A DNA stretch of 64,000 bases from Achatina immaculata (Eukaryota > Mollusca > Gastropoda > Stylommatophora > Achatinidae): positions 28,519,314 to 28,583,313 of the forward strand of contig CM019691.1 of assembly GCA_009760885.1 (NCBI GenBank). The letters are read 5' to 3'. The position numbers and the translations under genes were made by a program. The notes under the pieces are model-generated. The model worked only from the letters and a program-made list of their open reading frames with translations. It ran no database searches and was not told the DNA's origin. This document shows positions 56,101-64,000 of the stretch, piece after piece (the stretch's first letter is position 1; each line of letters opens with the position of its first letter).

Positions 56101-59100
56101 TCATGATGAATCCATGCGAGAGGGCTAATATAAATGTCATGGGGAATTCAGGTGTGAGGGCTAATATAATGTCATGAGGAATCAACATGTTGGGCTAACA
56201 TAAATGTCATGAAGAATCTATGTGAGCAGCCTAATATAAAATCTTTTACAATGAACCATACTGTAAAGCTCTCTCTGTGTGTGCATGTGTGTGTATGTAT
56301 CTGATTCTTAAATATTTCTACCTCATGATGCTGGCTAAAGCAAAAGATGAAAAAAGTTTCCTTTGTCCAGCTATTGGAAGTTTCTTGAGTACACATGTAA
56401 AATAAAACACAATTACTGCTCCCAGTTCCCAGGTCTTCACACAACATTTACATCTTTTCCCAAACACACTTTCTGACACATCATCAAATGAATCACAAGT
56501 AACCCCCCCCCCCTCTCCCCAACGTGTTATATATTATACATGTAAATTTAGCCATTTTCTTCCTCTTGTATGTTTCTATATGAAAACAGTGACAGTCGAA
56601 GAATTATAACTATGTGCGAGGTTAAAGGATAAAGATGTTCCTACCTTTTTAAAATAAATCTAACTACTGAGTATAAATAAAAAGGTTTCATGTAAGTATT
56701 TGAAACACACTTTCTCATAAAGATGTGAATTTGTAGTTATCTATAAAGAACTATAACTTTTATAAATATCTTGTAACACAGACACTGCACAGGGAAAGCA
56801 AATATCTTGATAGCCGACTAGAAAAATATATCTGCTCAGTAAATACACCTTTAAATTATTAACAAATATGTAAACTGCACTTTTTTTGCCTTAGGCATTT
56901 TTATTTCCTGCACAAGATGTTTGATTAATGTAAGGTAGCTCCACAGGTTTGTGTCTGATATATGCTTATGCTACTGTTAAATTTGATTCAATTTGCCATT
57001 GTTAATTATTACAAAGGACATTAAAAAAAGGTTGGTTACAAATTTAAATTCAGGGCACGTCTGTTTCTTCCCACTTCAATTTCTGCTCCAGGATTTGTTA
57101 TTGACTGAGCCTGATAGATGCTGAAAACAGAACAGGATAGATATGAAAAGACAAGATATGCTGAAAAGACAACAAGAAAGATGCTGAAAAGACAACAAGA
57201 AAGATGCTGAAAAGACAACAAGAAAGATGCTGAAAAGACAACAAGAAAGATGCTGAAAAGACAACAAGACAGATGTTGAAAAGACAACTAGACAGATGCT
57301 GAAAAGTCAAGAAGACAGATGCTATAAAGACAAGATAGATGCTAAAAAGACAGTAAGATAGATGCTAATGAAAGAACAGTGCAGATACTGCATTTTAGAG
57401 GGAGAAAGGGTTCTGTAAACAGTAAATTCTAATTTAGTGTGCATATGCAGTATTTTGTTCTAAGTTTTTTTTCTTTCAAATAAAGAGAGCAGAAAGCACA
57501 CCAATATTTTATCTTCAGTTCATTGTGCTCTCTGTACTATGATTGGCTGTTACTTACTTCTTTATTTGTGTTACTGCAGCAGGATCATTTTATATGGTAT
57601 TCTTCCCATATCAAAAATAAAAACCTGACTCACCCCCCCCCCTCTAAAAAAAATGTACGAACTTATTAATTTTTATTTTAAAAAAAACAGAACATATGCT
57701 TTGTATATAATATGCCATATATTATAAGCCTATTATGTCTAGTGCATGTAAAAGCAAATGCAAAATTACACTGAGCATAGACTGAACACATTTAATCAGC
57801 AATTAAGAATTCAAAAATTATCTTCCACATTTCACAAAATGAAAAACTGGCAACTTATTCTCTTGTAAATTTTCACCAAAAAAAAAAAAATGTTTTATTT
57901 CTCAACTAAACTACATTTCTATATTACTGTTAGTAAAAAAACCTAAAATAAAAATAAAAGATAGGTTGTTTTAATCTGCTCCCAAAAGCTTCACACACAA
58001 TTATCATTTCAATGAAATCAGAAACCTTTGCAACTGAGAACAACCTCCCACGACTGAGTGCAAGACTTCTATCAGTCACTAACTATGTGATGCCACAAAT
58101 ACACTGCTCAACTTTCTGTTCACAGTCCAGGACTGCTGCACTTTTCTGGCCTAGCATTCCTAACTCGGCAACAGGAAAAAAAAAGGTATACACAAACACA
58201 GGCTGCTGACAGTTCTCACTGACAGTATGATGCTGTCCGCATGTCCAAACCAAGCCTCAACATGGTATCAGCGGAAAGAAGCTTGTGACACCTGACACTG
58301 GATATGCACTAGTACAAAAATGAAAATTGCTATGATGCATACATATACATTTTTAAAACATTTTGCTTTTTTGAAATTGTATTACAATTTTCTAAACATT
58401 TTTTAAAAAAATTTCTTCACAAAAAAAACAAAAAACAAAAAAAAAAACAAAACATGATGGTTGTTATCTTTAAAAAAAAGTATATTTAACTTAAAAATTT
58501 TTCTATTTCTGATATCTCACATAACAATTTTTAAAGGAAATGAAAAATTTTGTTTCATTAACAATCAGAATTTCTGCACTTACATTTGTGTACTCATATC
58601 CACTGTTGGTAATAAGTACAGTTTTTGCCCCTACTTGCTTGATCCTGCAAAGTATAGAATTTTATTTCATTATTTAAAATACAGGGTTCCCCACACACAC
58701 ACACAAAATCTTTATCACAAAATCTTCCACTTCAGCTAGTACTTCTTCTTCTTCATTCGCATTGTCTGTCTATATCTGCAGTCCTGTCTCTTGGATAAAT
58801 TTCACTGTTTTTTATAACTCATGTATGGAACCGTAGAGCTTATCTTCTTTAGTGTTTTCACTGGGCCAGTAATTATTTCTCAGTGTCTCGTAGTTGATGC
58901 AGTTCTGGAGGATATGTTCCACAGTTTGGGGCACCTGGGCACATGTACATAGATTAGTAGTACCAACCTTAAACTTTGTATACATATGACTTCGGAGTCG
59001 GCTGTGTCCTGTTTGGAGACGGAAGATGGTGACTTGTTCCTTTCTGTTTAGCATGTGATAGTCATCATGTGGTGGTGTTTGTGGCTTCCTGTAGGTTTTT

Positions 59101-61974
59101 ATCATGCTTTTCTTCTGATTATAGGTGATTGGTATGTCTGGTTGCTCCATTTCAGTGCCCTCTTTGGCCAGATGGTCAGCTTTCTCATTGCCTGGTATCC
59201 CACAGTGGGAAGGAATCCATTGCAAAGTGACTCCATGTTGTAAGCCAATTTTTGACAAGGCATCTTTAAGGTCTGGTAGTTTGTTGCACTGAAGAGCTTC
59301 CAGTACTGATCTTGCATCTGTGAGAATTACTACAGGACATGTATCAATTCTTGAGTCTGATAGTTTTTCAACTGCAGCAATAATTGCCCTAACTTCTGCA
59401 TCAAAGTTGTTGCAGTATTTACCAGTGGGTATGGAAATCTTGTCATTGGTGTTGTTTGGATATTCAATATATGCTCCTGCCCCTCCATTCTTTATGGCAT
59501 TATGTGCAGATCCATCTGTATACACACGTATCCAGGTGTCACATGGATATTTGTCATCTAGAACACTAAGTGTGGCTGTTGATCTTACAAGACTGCTCTG
59601 CATCTCACCATTCTGCACACCTTTCACTTCAGTCTGAATAGTTATTTGTGTATAATCTGCTTCTTTCCATGGTGTATGCTCTGGTACAGATGATAATGGA
59701 GGGACTACAGTTGGAAGGTCAGGTATCAGCTTACGCATACGCTTGGCCTGATGAATGAAGCTGCTTCTTTTAAGCCATCCTAATGCCAAGTTATTGAATC
59801 TCTCCTTCAGGGGATGGCTTACAGAGCTAAGGAATTTTTCTCCCATGGTCATGACCTTTGTGTCTCTACGTTCCTTTAGCGGTTGAACACCATTTTCTGC
59901 ATTTCTACTATTGGTGTGGACCTCATGGCACCTGTGATAATCTGTAGTGACTGATTTTGAACCTTGTCTAGATTATGCAGAGTAGTGTTTGATGCTGTGC
60001 ACCAAGATGTTGAGCCATATTCTAAATGTACTTCAGCTAGTACAATTCCTTGTCCAATTCTTGCTGTCCACGGTACCTTCTTAAGAACCACATTTCATCT
60101 TGTTCCAGCCCTCTTTGTATGTGGTGTGTACTTAAGCATTAAAATCTGAAATAAGTTGTATTTGCTCAAAGATATCAGTGAAACCAAAATGATGCCATAA
60201 AACCAAAACCAATAAGGATTCAAATTAAAATGCTCAGGCCTATCAGAGTTTGTCATGAACTTACCTGTCAAGGAGGATTGGAAGCTTTTCATCTCGATGG
60301 ACAAATTTGTCCAGATTAGACAAAGTTGACTTTTTCAAGTCACCCTGTAGACAAACACATCAAGATTATCAAATAATTTCACACTGCAGGCAGAACCACA
60401 TATCTCAGCTCTTGCAAAATCTGTCTTTGGTAATTTTTTAAAACTAATTATTATAATGTCCTTTTTTTAACAACAATACATCAAGAATCTTAAAATATGG
60501 CTCATCTGATCAATTTCAAATGTTAATGAAATGGGAAAATTTTGGGTTTATATATGTGACATATGTCAGGACTGGTGAACCTTAGCCAACCAAGCCCCAG
60601 CCCCGCCTCTCCTTGATACTCCCAGTAACAGGTCAAGATGGATCCATGGATCTTTGATGCTGAGTGACATAATGGGCAATCATTCTTTTTCACAGACTGT
60701 AATCTTTTGTTGCATTTGTTGCCTATCTGATTATTTTCATCAAGCCACTGTTATATTGTCTATCATCTTTCTCTCTTTGCCTGCCTTCTTATTATCTCTC
60801 TGACATTGTTGTTATATATTCAAGTCCTTTCCTTCTTGCTACATTTATAATGAATGTTTTTCTCTTATAGTTTTCACTACCATTCTTTTTTTTACTGGGT
60901 TTTGTTAGACATTCCTCTTGAATCTGGTAGACACATAATTGGGCAGGTAAAAATAATATACAAACCTCTTTTATTATATGAATGGGAATATGAGGCTTAA
61001 TGAACATATATTCTTGTCTCCTTCCTCATATATCCTTCAGTGTTGAGGGGGCAAACACACATCCTGACATGAGTTGGTTATTTCCTTTATATAATGGGAT
61101 ATTTAATGTTTCTCCAATTTCTTCCCTCCAACTCTTATGTAGGTGGCCTCTTCCTGTTTCCAACAATTCTCTGCATGAATGTTTTCTCTTTGGCAGTAGT
61201 CTTGTAATAAAGTGTTTTGCCTTTAGCGGTAGTCTTGTAATAAAATGTTTTCCCTTTGGCAGTAGTCTTGTAATAAAATGTTTTCCCTTTGGCGGTAGTC
61301 TTGTAATAAAATGTTTTCCCTTTGGCAGTAGTCTTGTAATAAAATGTTTTCCCTTTGGCGGTAGTCTTGTAATAAAATGTTTTCCCTTTGGCAGTAGTCT
61401 TGTAATAAAATGTTTTCCCTTTGGCAGTAGTCTTGTAATAAAGTGTTGTCCCTTTGACAGTAGTCTTGTAATAAAGTGTTTTCCCTTTGGCAGCAGTCTT
61501 GTAATGAGGCCAAACCATATGACTTCTGTTTATGGATGTAGTATAATACTGCTGTTATTACAGTATCACCAGTAATACACTACATTCGGAAACAACTATA
61601 TCACTAAAAGAAATATACCAACAAACAAAAAAAATGTATACAATACAGCTTAATAATCAGCCTGTTTACCGGTCAGAGAGGCTCTTAATGAACTAATTAA
61701 GAGCCTGTTTACCAGTCAGAGAGGCTCTTAATGAACTAATTAAAATGGTGTCTTTTTTTAAAATCCGAACCCTACACCTCTATTTACCTTTATTACTAGA
61801 ACCAGTTTTACTATAGTCATCATCTCTTGTATCTCTAATAGAATAGATGAGATGGTAAACCAAGAAAAACCACTGCTTACATGCAGATGAAGCCAATCCA
61901 AAGCCCCTCTGACATCTTGGAAAATTGACCTATATGATATGTGGATGCTTCCCATTGAAATCCCAGTTTTGGTT
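40898..61974 (-). CDS. NT5C2: NT5C2, cytosolic purine 5'-nucleotidase II; eleven exons, 5' part beyond window
   Basis: Exons on the minus strand, in transcript order: 61974-61881, 60344-60265, 58644-58584, 54759-54724, 54233-54132, 51193-51127, 50302-50080, 44427-44367, 42694-42637, 42235-42117, 41167-40898. All junctions are GT-AG and in phase. The protein follows human NT5C2 from the [17 protein letters not shown] region to the C-terminus. HAD-phosphatase residues visible: TNS (motif II), the lysine in VDAEKPLFF (motif III), and the aspartates of YVGDHIFGD (motif IV). Motif I (DMDYT) would be in exons right of the window. The enzyme removes phosphate from IMP and GMP in the cytosol and also has phosphotransferase activity. 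As in vertebrates, the C-terminus is acidic, here mixed with serines. Introns are heavily invaded by transposons and minisatellites. Confidence 0.94.
41168..42116 (-). other. NT5C2 intron before last exon
   Basis: It holds a short LINE scrap at about 41575-41635 (GGAGATCGGACCACC, ATGTCCGGAGTGC), homologous in reverse to 43095-43150, and a (CAA)-rich stretch at 42075-42103 that may be a SINE or LINE tail. The remainder is unremarkable. Confidence 0.6.
42117..42235 (-). CDS. NT5C2: NT5C2 exon
   Basis: It encodes [19 protein letters not shown] and then [19 protein letters not shown], matching human [38 protein letters not shown]. Donor GTAAGT. Confidence 0.96.
42637..42694 (-). CDS. NT5C2: NT5C2 exon
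   Basis: It encodes [19 protein letters not shown] (human: THDMDMCYGMMGSLFRSG). Acceptor TTGCTACAG, donor GTAAGT. Confidence 0.95.
42785..43400 (-). mobile_element. LINE 3' fragment in an NT5C2 intron
   Basis: It encodes [20 protein letters not shown] and [20 protein letters not shown] before a stop near 42790, the basic C-terminal tail of an RTE-class ORF. Upstream coding-like pieces ([37 protein letters not shown]) extend to about 43400 and may be an older part of the same element. Confidence 0.7.
43980..44280 (+). repeat. dispersed repeat family D, diverged copy
   Basis: CCAGAGCTGACCAAGACCCT, CCCATCTTTTTTG and CACTGACTGTTAAGAACATC align with family D blocks. It ends in an AACAACAACAG tail. 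The middle part is diverged or replaced. Confidence 0.5.
44367..44427 (-). CDS. NT5C2: NT5C2 exon
   Basis: It encodes [20 protein letters not shown] (human [20 protein letters not shown]). The first base completes the arginine codon of the previous exon. Donor GTAAGA. A broken copy of its 5' part lies at 45301-45339. Confidence 0.93.
44547..45251 (+). mobile_element. TTAA-flanked MITE, copy D, between duplicated exon units
   Basis: TTAA at 44547-44550 and 45248-45251, ends CTCTTCTCCTGTG and GCATGGAAAGAG. It contains GCGGGTCTTGACTGTAAGGG, the TTTTTTAGGAAAAAAGAAGT block and CATAGGCTATGTCCATACCC. An unoccupied version of its target is at 45455-45458. Confidence 0.93.
45301..45510 (-). pseudogene. 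partial tandem duplicate of an NT5C2 exon and adjoining intron
   Basis: 45301-45456 matches 44389-44546, and 45457-45510 matches 45252-45300. The exon part reads [14 protein letters not shown] and then runs into a stop (NAL, TGA on the minus strand). It lacks the exon's 3' end and donor, so it is not usable as an exon in this form. Confidence 0.85.
46002..47448 (-). mobile_element. mariner transposon, decayed, with nested LINE stub
   Basis: The inverted ends share GTTCAGAAA(G/A)TAATGCACCA; TA duplications lie at 46000-46001 and 47449-47450. The minus strand carries transposase pieces in order: SRWVQSC near 47140, [18 protein letters not shown] near 46900, [16 protein letters not shown] near 46830, [10 protein letters not shown] near 46380, and [15 protein letters not shown] near 46290. 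Many frames are broken. The second and third catalytic positions sit in ITGDET and [11 protein letters not shown] contexts. Length 1447 bp, including a 139 bp insertion with its duplicated target. Confidence 0.9.
46498..46625 (+). mobile_element. 128 bp LINE 3' stub nested in mariner
   Basis: It is bounded by the identical AATGTAAGCTT at 46487-46497 and 46626-46636. It encodes [20 protein letters not shown] and [10 protein letters not shown] with a stop, then an (ATAG)n tail. It is an extremely short 5'-truncated insertion. Confidence 0.92.
47470..48060. mobile_element. possible hAT-like remnants
   Basis: On the minus strand, CAGTGGTTCCCACACTTTG near 47820 and GCGGTTCTCAAGTGCTACGC near 48030 resemble hAT inverted ends (CAGxGGTTCTCAAAC). 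No paired ends or 8 bp duplications were established. The open frame at 47479-47724 is not recognised. Confidence 0.35.
48060..48810 (+). other. pyrimidine-rich segment with a hammerhead-like motif; possible Penelope-like element terminus
   Basis: This segment is C/T-rich on the plus strand, unlike the A-rich surroundings. At 48745-48777 it reads TGATTAAGGCTCACGCCGAAACGTC-like sequence: a 3 bp hairpin GGC-TCAC-GCC followed by GAAAC, as in the hammerhead core that Penelope-like elements carry, then AATAATAAAGC near 48787. CTGANGA is degraded. No RT or GIY-YIG frame is seen. Confidence 0.35.
49160..50079 (-). other. NT5C2 intron, nothing recognised
   Basis: A-rich intronic sequence with homopolymer runs; no exon or transposon recognised. 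Confidence 0.5.
50080..50302 (-). CDS. NT5C2: NT5C2 exon (HAD motif IV)
   Basis: It encodes [40 protein letters not shown] and [17 protein letters not shown], ending IALSDIY. Human: [25 protein letters not shown]. It carries the motif IV aspartates (GDHIFGD) that bind magnesium. Confidence 0.97.
51127..51193 (-). CDS. NT5C2: NT5C2 exon
   Basis: It encodes [20 protein letters not shown] and then SGG, matching human [23 protein letters not shown]. Donor GTGAGA. Confidence 0.92.
51366..53908. mobile_element. Tigger-like (pogo-class) MITE, split by an RTE
   Basis: The left end reads GTTCAACATCCCTTATCCGA and the right end, inverted, GTTGAGCATCTCTTATCTGG. The halves are 51366-51636 and 53591-53908. 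Together, without the insertion, they make about 580 bp. From memory, the phrases AATGCTTGGGACCAGAA, GGATGGGACCCAAGT, AACCATCAGAAAGCAAAGGT and GAAAATTCCACAC closely resemble a Tigger family known from mammals. No transposase. The minus-strand open frame at 53535-53777 ([20 protein letters not shown]) is this element, not an NT5C2 exon. Confidence 0.78.
51637..53590 (+). mobile_element. 5'-truncated RTE/CFDP2-like LINE, well preserved RT
   Basis: It is bounded by ATATAAATTCA at 51626-51636 and 53591-53601. The open frame at 51687-53123 (478 codons) encodes [86 protein letters not shown] and an intact FADD box ([11 protein letters not shown]). The frame breaks at 53111-53114, where one A seems missing, and continues at 53117-53563 ([58 protein letters not shown]) to a stop. 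The endonuclease is missing. It lies antisense to NT5C2. Confidence 0.93.
53977..53992. repeat. poly-G run
   Basis: About 14 consecutive G near an A-rich tail in the NT5C2 intron; length likely unreliable. Confidence 0.85.
54031..54100 (+). mobile_element. possible hAT terminus
   Basis: CAGTGGTTCTCAAAGTG is the classical hAT inverted-end sequence. The matching other end was not located. Confidence 0.35.
54132..54233 (-). CDS. NT5C2: NT5C2 exon (HAD motif III)
   Basis: Exactly 34 codons: [20 protein letters not shown] then [14 protein letters not shown], matching human [32 protein letters not shown]. The lysine before PLFF is the motif III residue. Confidence 0.96.
54724..54759 (-). CDS. NT5C2: NT5C2 micro-exon, 36 bp
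   Basis: Twelve codons, [12 protein letters not shown], matching human KIMTYLFDFPHG. Acceptor TTTTTCTCCAG, donor GTAAGA, phase 0 on both sides. The human segment continues a few residues longer before HRPW, so the snail-like form is slightly shorter here. Confidence 0.9.
55239..55406. repeat. minisatellite, 3 copies of a 57 bp unit
   Basis: Units begin TAGGTTATAGCTCTTTAAT and contain GGAAGCTCACACTTGTGAGA, which includes an imperfect palindrome. They start at 55239, 55296 and 55353. Confidence 0.95.
55445..56230. repeat. minisatellite, about 22 copies of a 36 bp unit
   Basis: The core is GTGTGAGGGCTAATATAAAT then GTCATGATGAATCCAT. The first four units (55450-55610) are the most diverged. Because the unit is twelve codons long and lacks stops, long open frames appear on both strands (plus: repeated [10 protein letters not shown]; minus: repeated FILALTHGF). 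Occasional single-unit deletions (near 55805 and 56165) break phase. Confidence 0.95.
57115..57370. repeat. minisatellite, about 11 copies of a 23 bp unit
   Basis: The unit contains GATGCTGAAAAGACAACAAG. The central five copies are identical and the outer ones diverge (GACAGATGTT, GATAGATGCTA), the usual pattern of expansion from the centre. Confidence 0.95.
58584..58644 (-). CDS. NT5C2: NT5C2 exon (HAD motif II)
   Basis: It encodes [20 protein letters not shown] (human MKEVGKVFLATNSDYKYTD). TNS is HAD motif II. The first base completes an arginine codon. Acceptor TTTGCAG, donor GTAAGT. Confidence 0.95.
58743..60029 (-). mobile_element. 5'-truncated LINE with intact RNase H (family H)
   Basis: The 1287 bp insertion is bounded by the identical ACTTCAGCTAGTAC at 58729-58742 and 60030-60043, with a (GAA)n tail. 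It starts in the RT C-terminus ([39 protein letters not shown]) and has one stop or frameshift near 59870. The 346-codon open frame at 58812-59852 then holds the RNase H domain: [39 protein letters not shown] and [20 protein letters not shown]. All four D-E-D-D positions and the histidine are present. A CxC...H...C knuckle follows. Confidence 0.95.
60044..60110 (-). mobile_element. RTE scrap
   Basis: GAAATGTGGTTCTTAAGAAG and CCGTGGACAGCAAGAA on the minus strand match the EMWFLRRxxRIPWTAK segment of RTE elements (compare 23130-23180). It was the landing site of the family H element. Confidence 0.6.
60265..60344 (-). CDS. NT5C2: NT5C2 exon
   Basis: It encodes [20 protein letters not shown] and then LPILLD (human [26 protein letters not shown]). 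Acceptor GTCTACAG, donor GTAAGT. Confidence 0.94.
60560..60640 (+). repeat. dispersed repeat family D, short fragment
   Basis: TGTCAGGACTGGTGAACC, CCCCGCCTCTCC and ACTCCCAGTAACAGGTC align with the first half of family D. Confidence 0.55.
61183..61510. repeat. minisatellite, about 10 copies of a 33 bp unit
   Basis: The unit contains TTTTCCCTTTGGCAGTAGTC and TTGTAATAAAATG, with GGC(A/G)GTAGTC variants alternating. The unit is a multiple of three, so open frames occur on both strands. It lies in an NT5C2 intron. Confidence 0.96.
61660..61745. repeat. direct duplication, two 43 bp copies
   Basis: AGCCTGTTTACC(G/A)GTCAGAG and AGGCTCTTAATGAACTAATT occur twice in tandem with one difference. Confidence 0.95.
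61881..61974 (-). CDS. NT5C2: NT5C2 exon (most 5' exon visible)
   Basis: It encodes [20 protein letters not shown] and then [11 protein letters not shown] (human [20 protein letters not shown]). Acceptor ATTTTGTAG, donor GTAAGC. The preceding exon ends in phase 2 and lies beyond 62000, not identified. Confidence 0.9.
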
Positions 61975-64000
61975 CTACAAAATATGAACAGACTCAAATA
62001 CTTGGCATTATGAAAAATGGACACTGCCAAAAAAAAAAATGCATTAATGTACAAATAATTTAGATAACTCAGAAATTTTACAAGAAGTTCAATGTAGATT
62101 TTTCTGTTGAGCAGATCTATTTTTATAATGAACATAATTTATCATAACAATGGGTGCAATTAAAAAAAAAACAAAAACTTCCAGCCAAGTAAAAATTTAT
62201 GAAAGTCTTATTTGCTTCTGAAAATCAAGCGAGAATATCTTGCTTTCACAGCAAGGCACATCAGACTAAACGGAACACATATTTGTGACATCAGTGACAG
62301 GATATAACATGAAGAGTTATCCCATTGATAACAACTTCCAAAGGATCAGCTAAAAAAATGAAAACCATAAAATTCCCACTTTGTTTTCAACAAGGGACAT
62401 AACTACTTTTTTTACAAGAAAAGAATGAATCTTTAACAAGGGAATGATTGTTGTGCATACCTAAAACAATCAATAGAAGAAACTGGTAACTTGAAGTACA
62501 TAGATTCTGCATTGTTTGAAATAAGAATATATTTCATGACTTTATGATGATGCTGCTGGAGACAGTATATGATTATTTACAAAGTAACCAACAACAAAAA
62601 AATGTCTGTGTTTATAAGCTGTCAAATCTATAATGTAAGTACACTTTACATAACAGAAAAACCAAAATGATAACAATTTCATTGCTAATTTCTGAATGTG
62701 CTAATTTTTACTGCAGAAAGTTGTTAAAACTAAACATTAAGAAAAGAAAAAAAAGGAATTCAGGAACAGACATAATAAAAATATATGTAACTCTATACTC
62801 TCATTCTCCAAATGGTAGAAATGAATCCAACAAACTTCAATATCAAAAAATTATATTGCCAACACTTTAAACACTTCTTCATCCATAATAAATGCTTTTC
62901 TTATTCAAGGCTGAACTTGCACAGCAGGAGATGGAGATATGACTACTGAATATACAGGGTAACTTTCAGCCTGTACCTACAGTTAAAAATAGAGCTGTTG
63001 CACCTGTTGTTCTTTAGCCAATGTCAAGATGGAGAATCTATATGTGTTCACGGCTGTTTGGTAGAATGATATGGAATCTGCTGTGATAAAGTGCTAAACA
63101 ATGCCTACAGCATGTCTGCCTTCTTGAAACGATAGGGCAGGAGAGGTGAACCTTTTTGTGACTGCGTGCCAAAACTGTCTACATTGATTTGAACAGCAAA
63201 CAAACAAACACAAAAAAACTCTGCACCACCAAGAATTTTTACATTCTGAAGAGCAAAATTTTTTTTTTGGTTTCTGCATGGCCAAAAATTTTGCTTTAGC
63301 ACCACTTATGACACACACATCCCATAGGTTCAGCGTCCTCCTGATCTAGGGTTTTCTCCATCACAAGAAAGAGCTAGACACTTGTTCTGAAGCCTCTCCT
63401 TTATCTGCATTGCTACTGTCAGTCTTGCTGTTCCCAGGCACAAATATAACCTGGATTAACTATTTCTTCATACATCTGCTAATGGCAGCGCTTACTAAGA
63501 TCAGTCTTGGGTTTTCAGCTGTTTACTGGTTATTCTGATGTTTGCTGTCGGGCCGTGGTTTCTTGTTCATTAGGAGCAGAGTCTTGGCATCTGGGCCAAG
63601 GTTTAATATAATTTCACCGATAACACTTATCATGTCATGCAGCACTGTTTTAATTTTTCTAAATGTAATGTTCATTTTATGGTTTGTGCTGTCTAATTAA
63701 GATACTACAGAACTTGGTCTTGTGCTGTCTAATTAAGACAGCATAAAACTTGCTCTTGTGCTAATTAAGATAGTGTAAAACTTGCTCTAGTAGCTACCTG
63801 TACTGTTCTTTGCTGTTTTATCTGATCATCTTCTGTATTTGAAATGTCTGACTTTGAAAGACTGACTGTTCCATCATTGTCTTTATCTATTTCTATTCAG
63901 TTTCCTATGCTGGGCCATCTAAACAAGTACACAGGTCCCCTCCATTAGCAGGAATGCATGCCCCATGATTTTCCATCTCTTTCAATGGTTCCCGCACTGT
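61975..64000 (-). other. NT5C2 upstream intron, no exon recognised
   Basis: I looked on the minus strand for the conserved segments expected next (FNLPETYLLA, VCAHGFNFIRG, DMDYTLAVY) and found none, so the earlier exons lie off the right edge. A 40 bp imperfect repeat (GTGCTGTCTAATTAAGA, AAACTTG(C/G)TCTTGTGCT) occurs three times at 63680-63790. Confidence 0.6.

Larger units (their letters stand above)
54760..58583 (-). other. NT5C2 intron with three minisatellites
   Basis: It contains arrays at 55239-55406, 55445-56230 and 57115-57370. The remaining sequence (56240-57110, 57380-58580) is AT-rich with homopolymers; a C-run lies near 56503 and another near 57633. No transposon is recognised. 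Confidence 0.75.

Noticed and set aside
55283..56188. Repeat proteins on both strands
   Set aside because: They arise because the tandem unit is 36 bp with no stops; no start context, splice signals or homologues support a gene.
57036..57310. Minus-strand frames rich in [10 protein letters not shown]
   Set aside because: They are translations of the 23 bp minisatellite in several frames.
61135..61518. Repetitive frames ([11 protein letters not shown])
   Set aside because: They are translations of the 33 bp minisatellite inside an intron.

Overview
This window is nuclear DNA from an animal: two protein genes in many short exons with GT-AG introns, embedded in AT-rich sequence full of retrotransposons, DNA transposons and minisatellites. 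The non-LTR families and the moderate divergence of the two proteins from their human orthologues suggest an invertebrate, probably a mollusc or other lophotrochozoan. That placement is an inference. There are no bacterial operons, CRISPR arrays or phage genes.

Layout. A possible terminal exon of an unidentified plus-strand gene lies at about 725-1142. RMND5, the RING subunit of the CTLH/GID ubiquitin ligase, runs on the plus strand from 2825 to 22519 in nine coding exons whose phases all fit. They encode about 393 residues, against 391 in human RMND5A, if one base missing from an A-run in exon 1 is allowed for. NT5C2, cytosolic purine 5'-nucleotidase II, runs on the minus strand from beyond 64000 to its stop at 40898. 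Eleven of its exons are visible and the N-terminal exons lie off the right edge. The two genes converge tail to tail. The roughly 18 kb between them holds long 3' flanks and repeats, and the plus strand appears to change from T-rich to A-rich near 27.9 kb.

Mobile DNA. (1) Four copies of a roughly 700 bp TTAA-flanked MITE, piggyBac-like. (2) Several RTE/CFDP2-like non-LTR retrotransposons: a near full-length decayed one at 12430-16525, a 5'-truncated but well-preserved RT at 51637-53590, and many 3' stubs. (3) Two 5'-truncated copies of a LINE carrying RNase H, each with a perfect target-site duplication. (4) Two mariner elements. (5) A Tigger-like element split by an RTE. (6) A SINE whose head derives from U2 snRNA. 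(7) A dispersed unclassified repeat, one copy of which has expanded into a minisatellite and another pair of which forms a fold-back. Minisatellites sit at about 5.0, 21.4, 22.0, 22.7, 55.2, 55.5, 57.1 and 61.2 kb.

The two host genes have no evident functional link: one is a ubiquitin ligase subunit, the other a nucleotide-metabolism enzyme. I found no new enzymatic system. The unusual content is structural: nested insertions that can be dated and proved from sequence, a partial duplication of an NT5C2 exon with an in-window empty insertion site, the U2-headed SINE, a hammerhead-like motif, and an unidentified exon.
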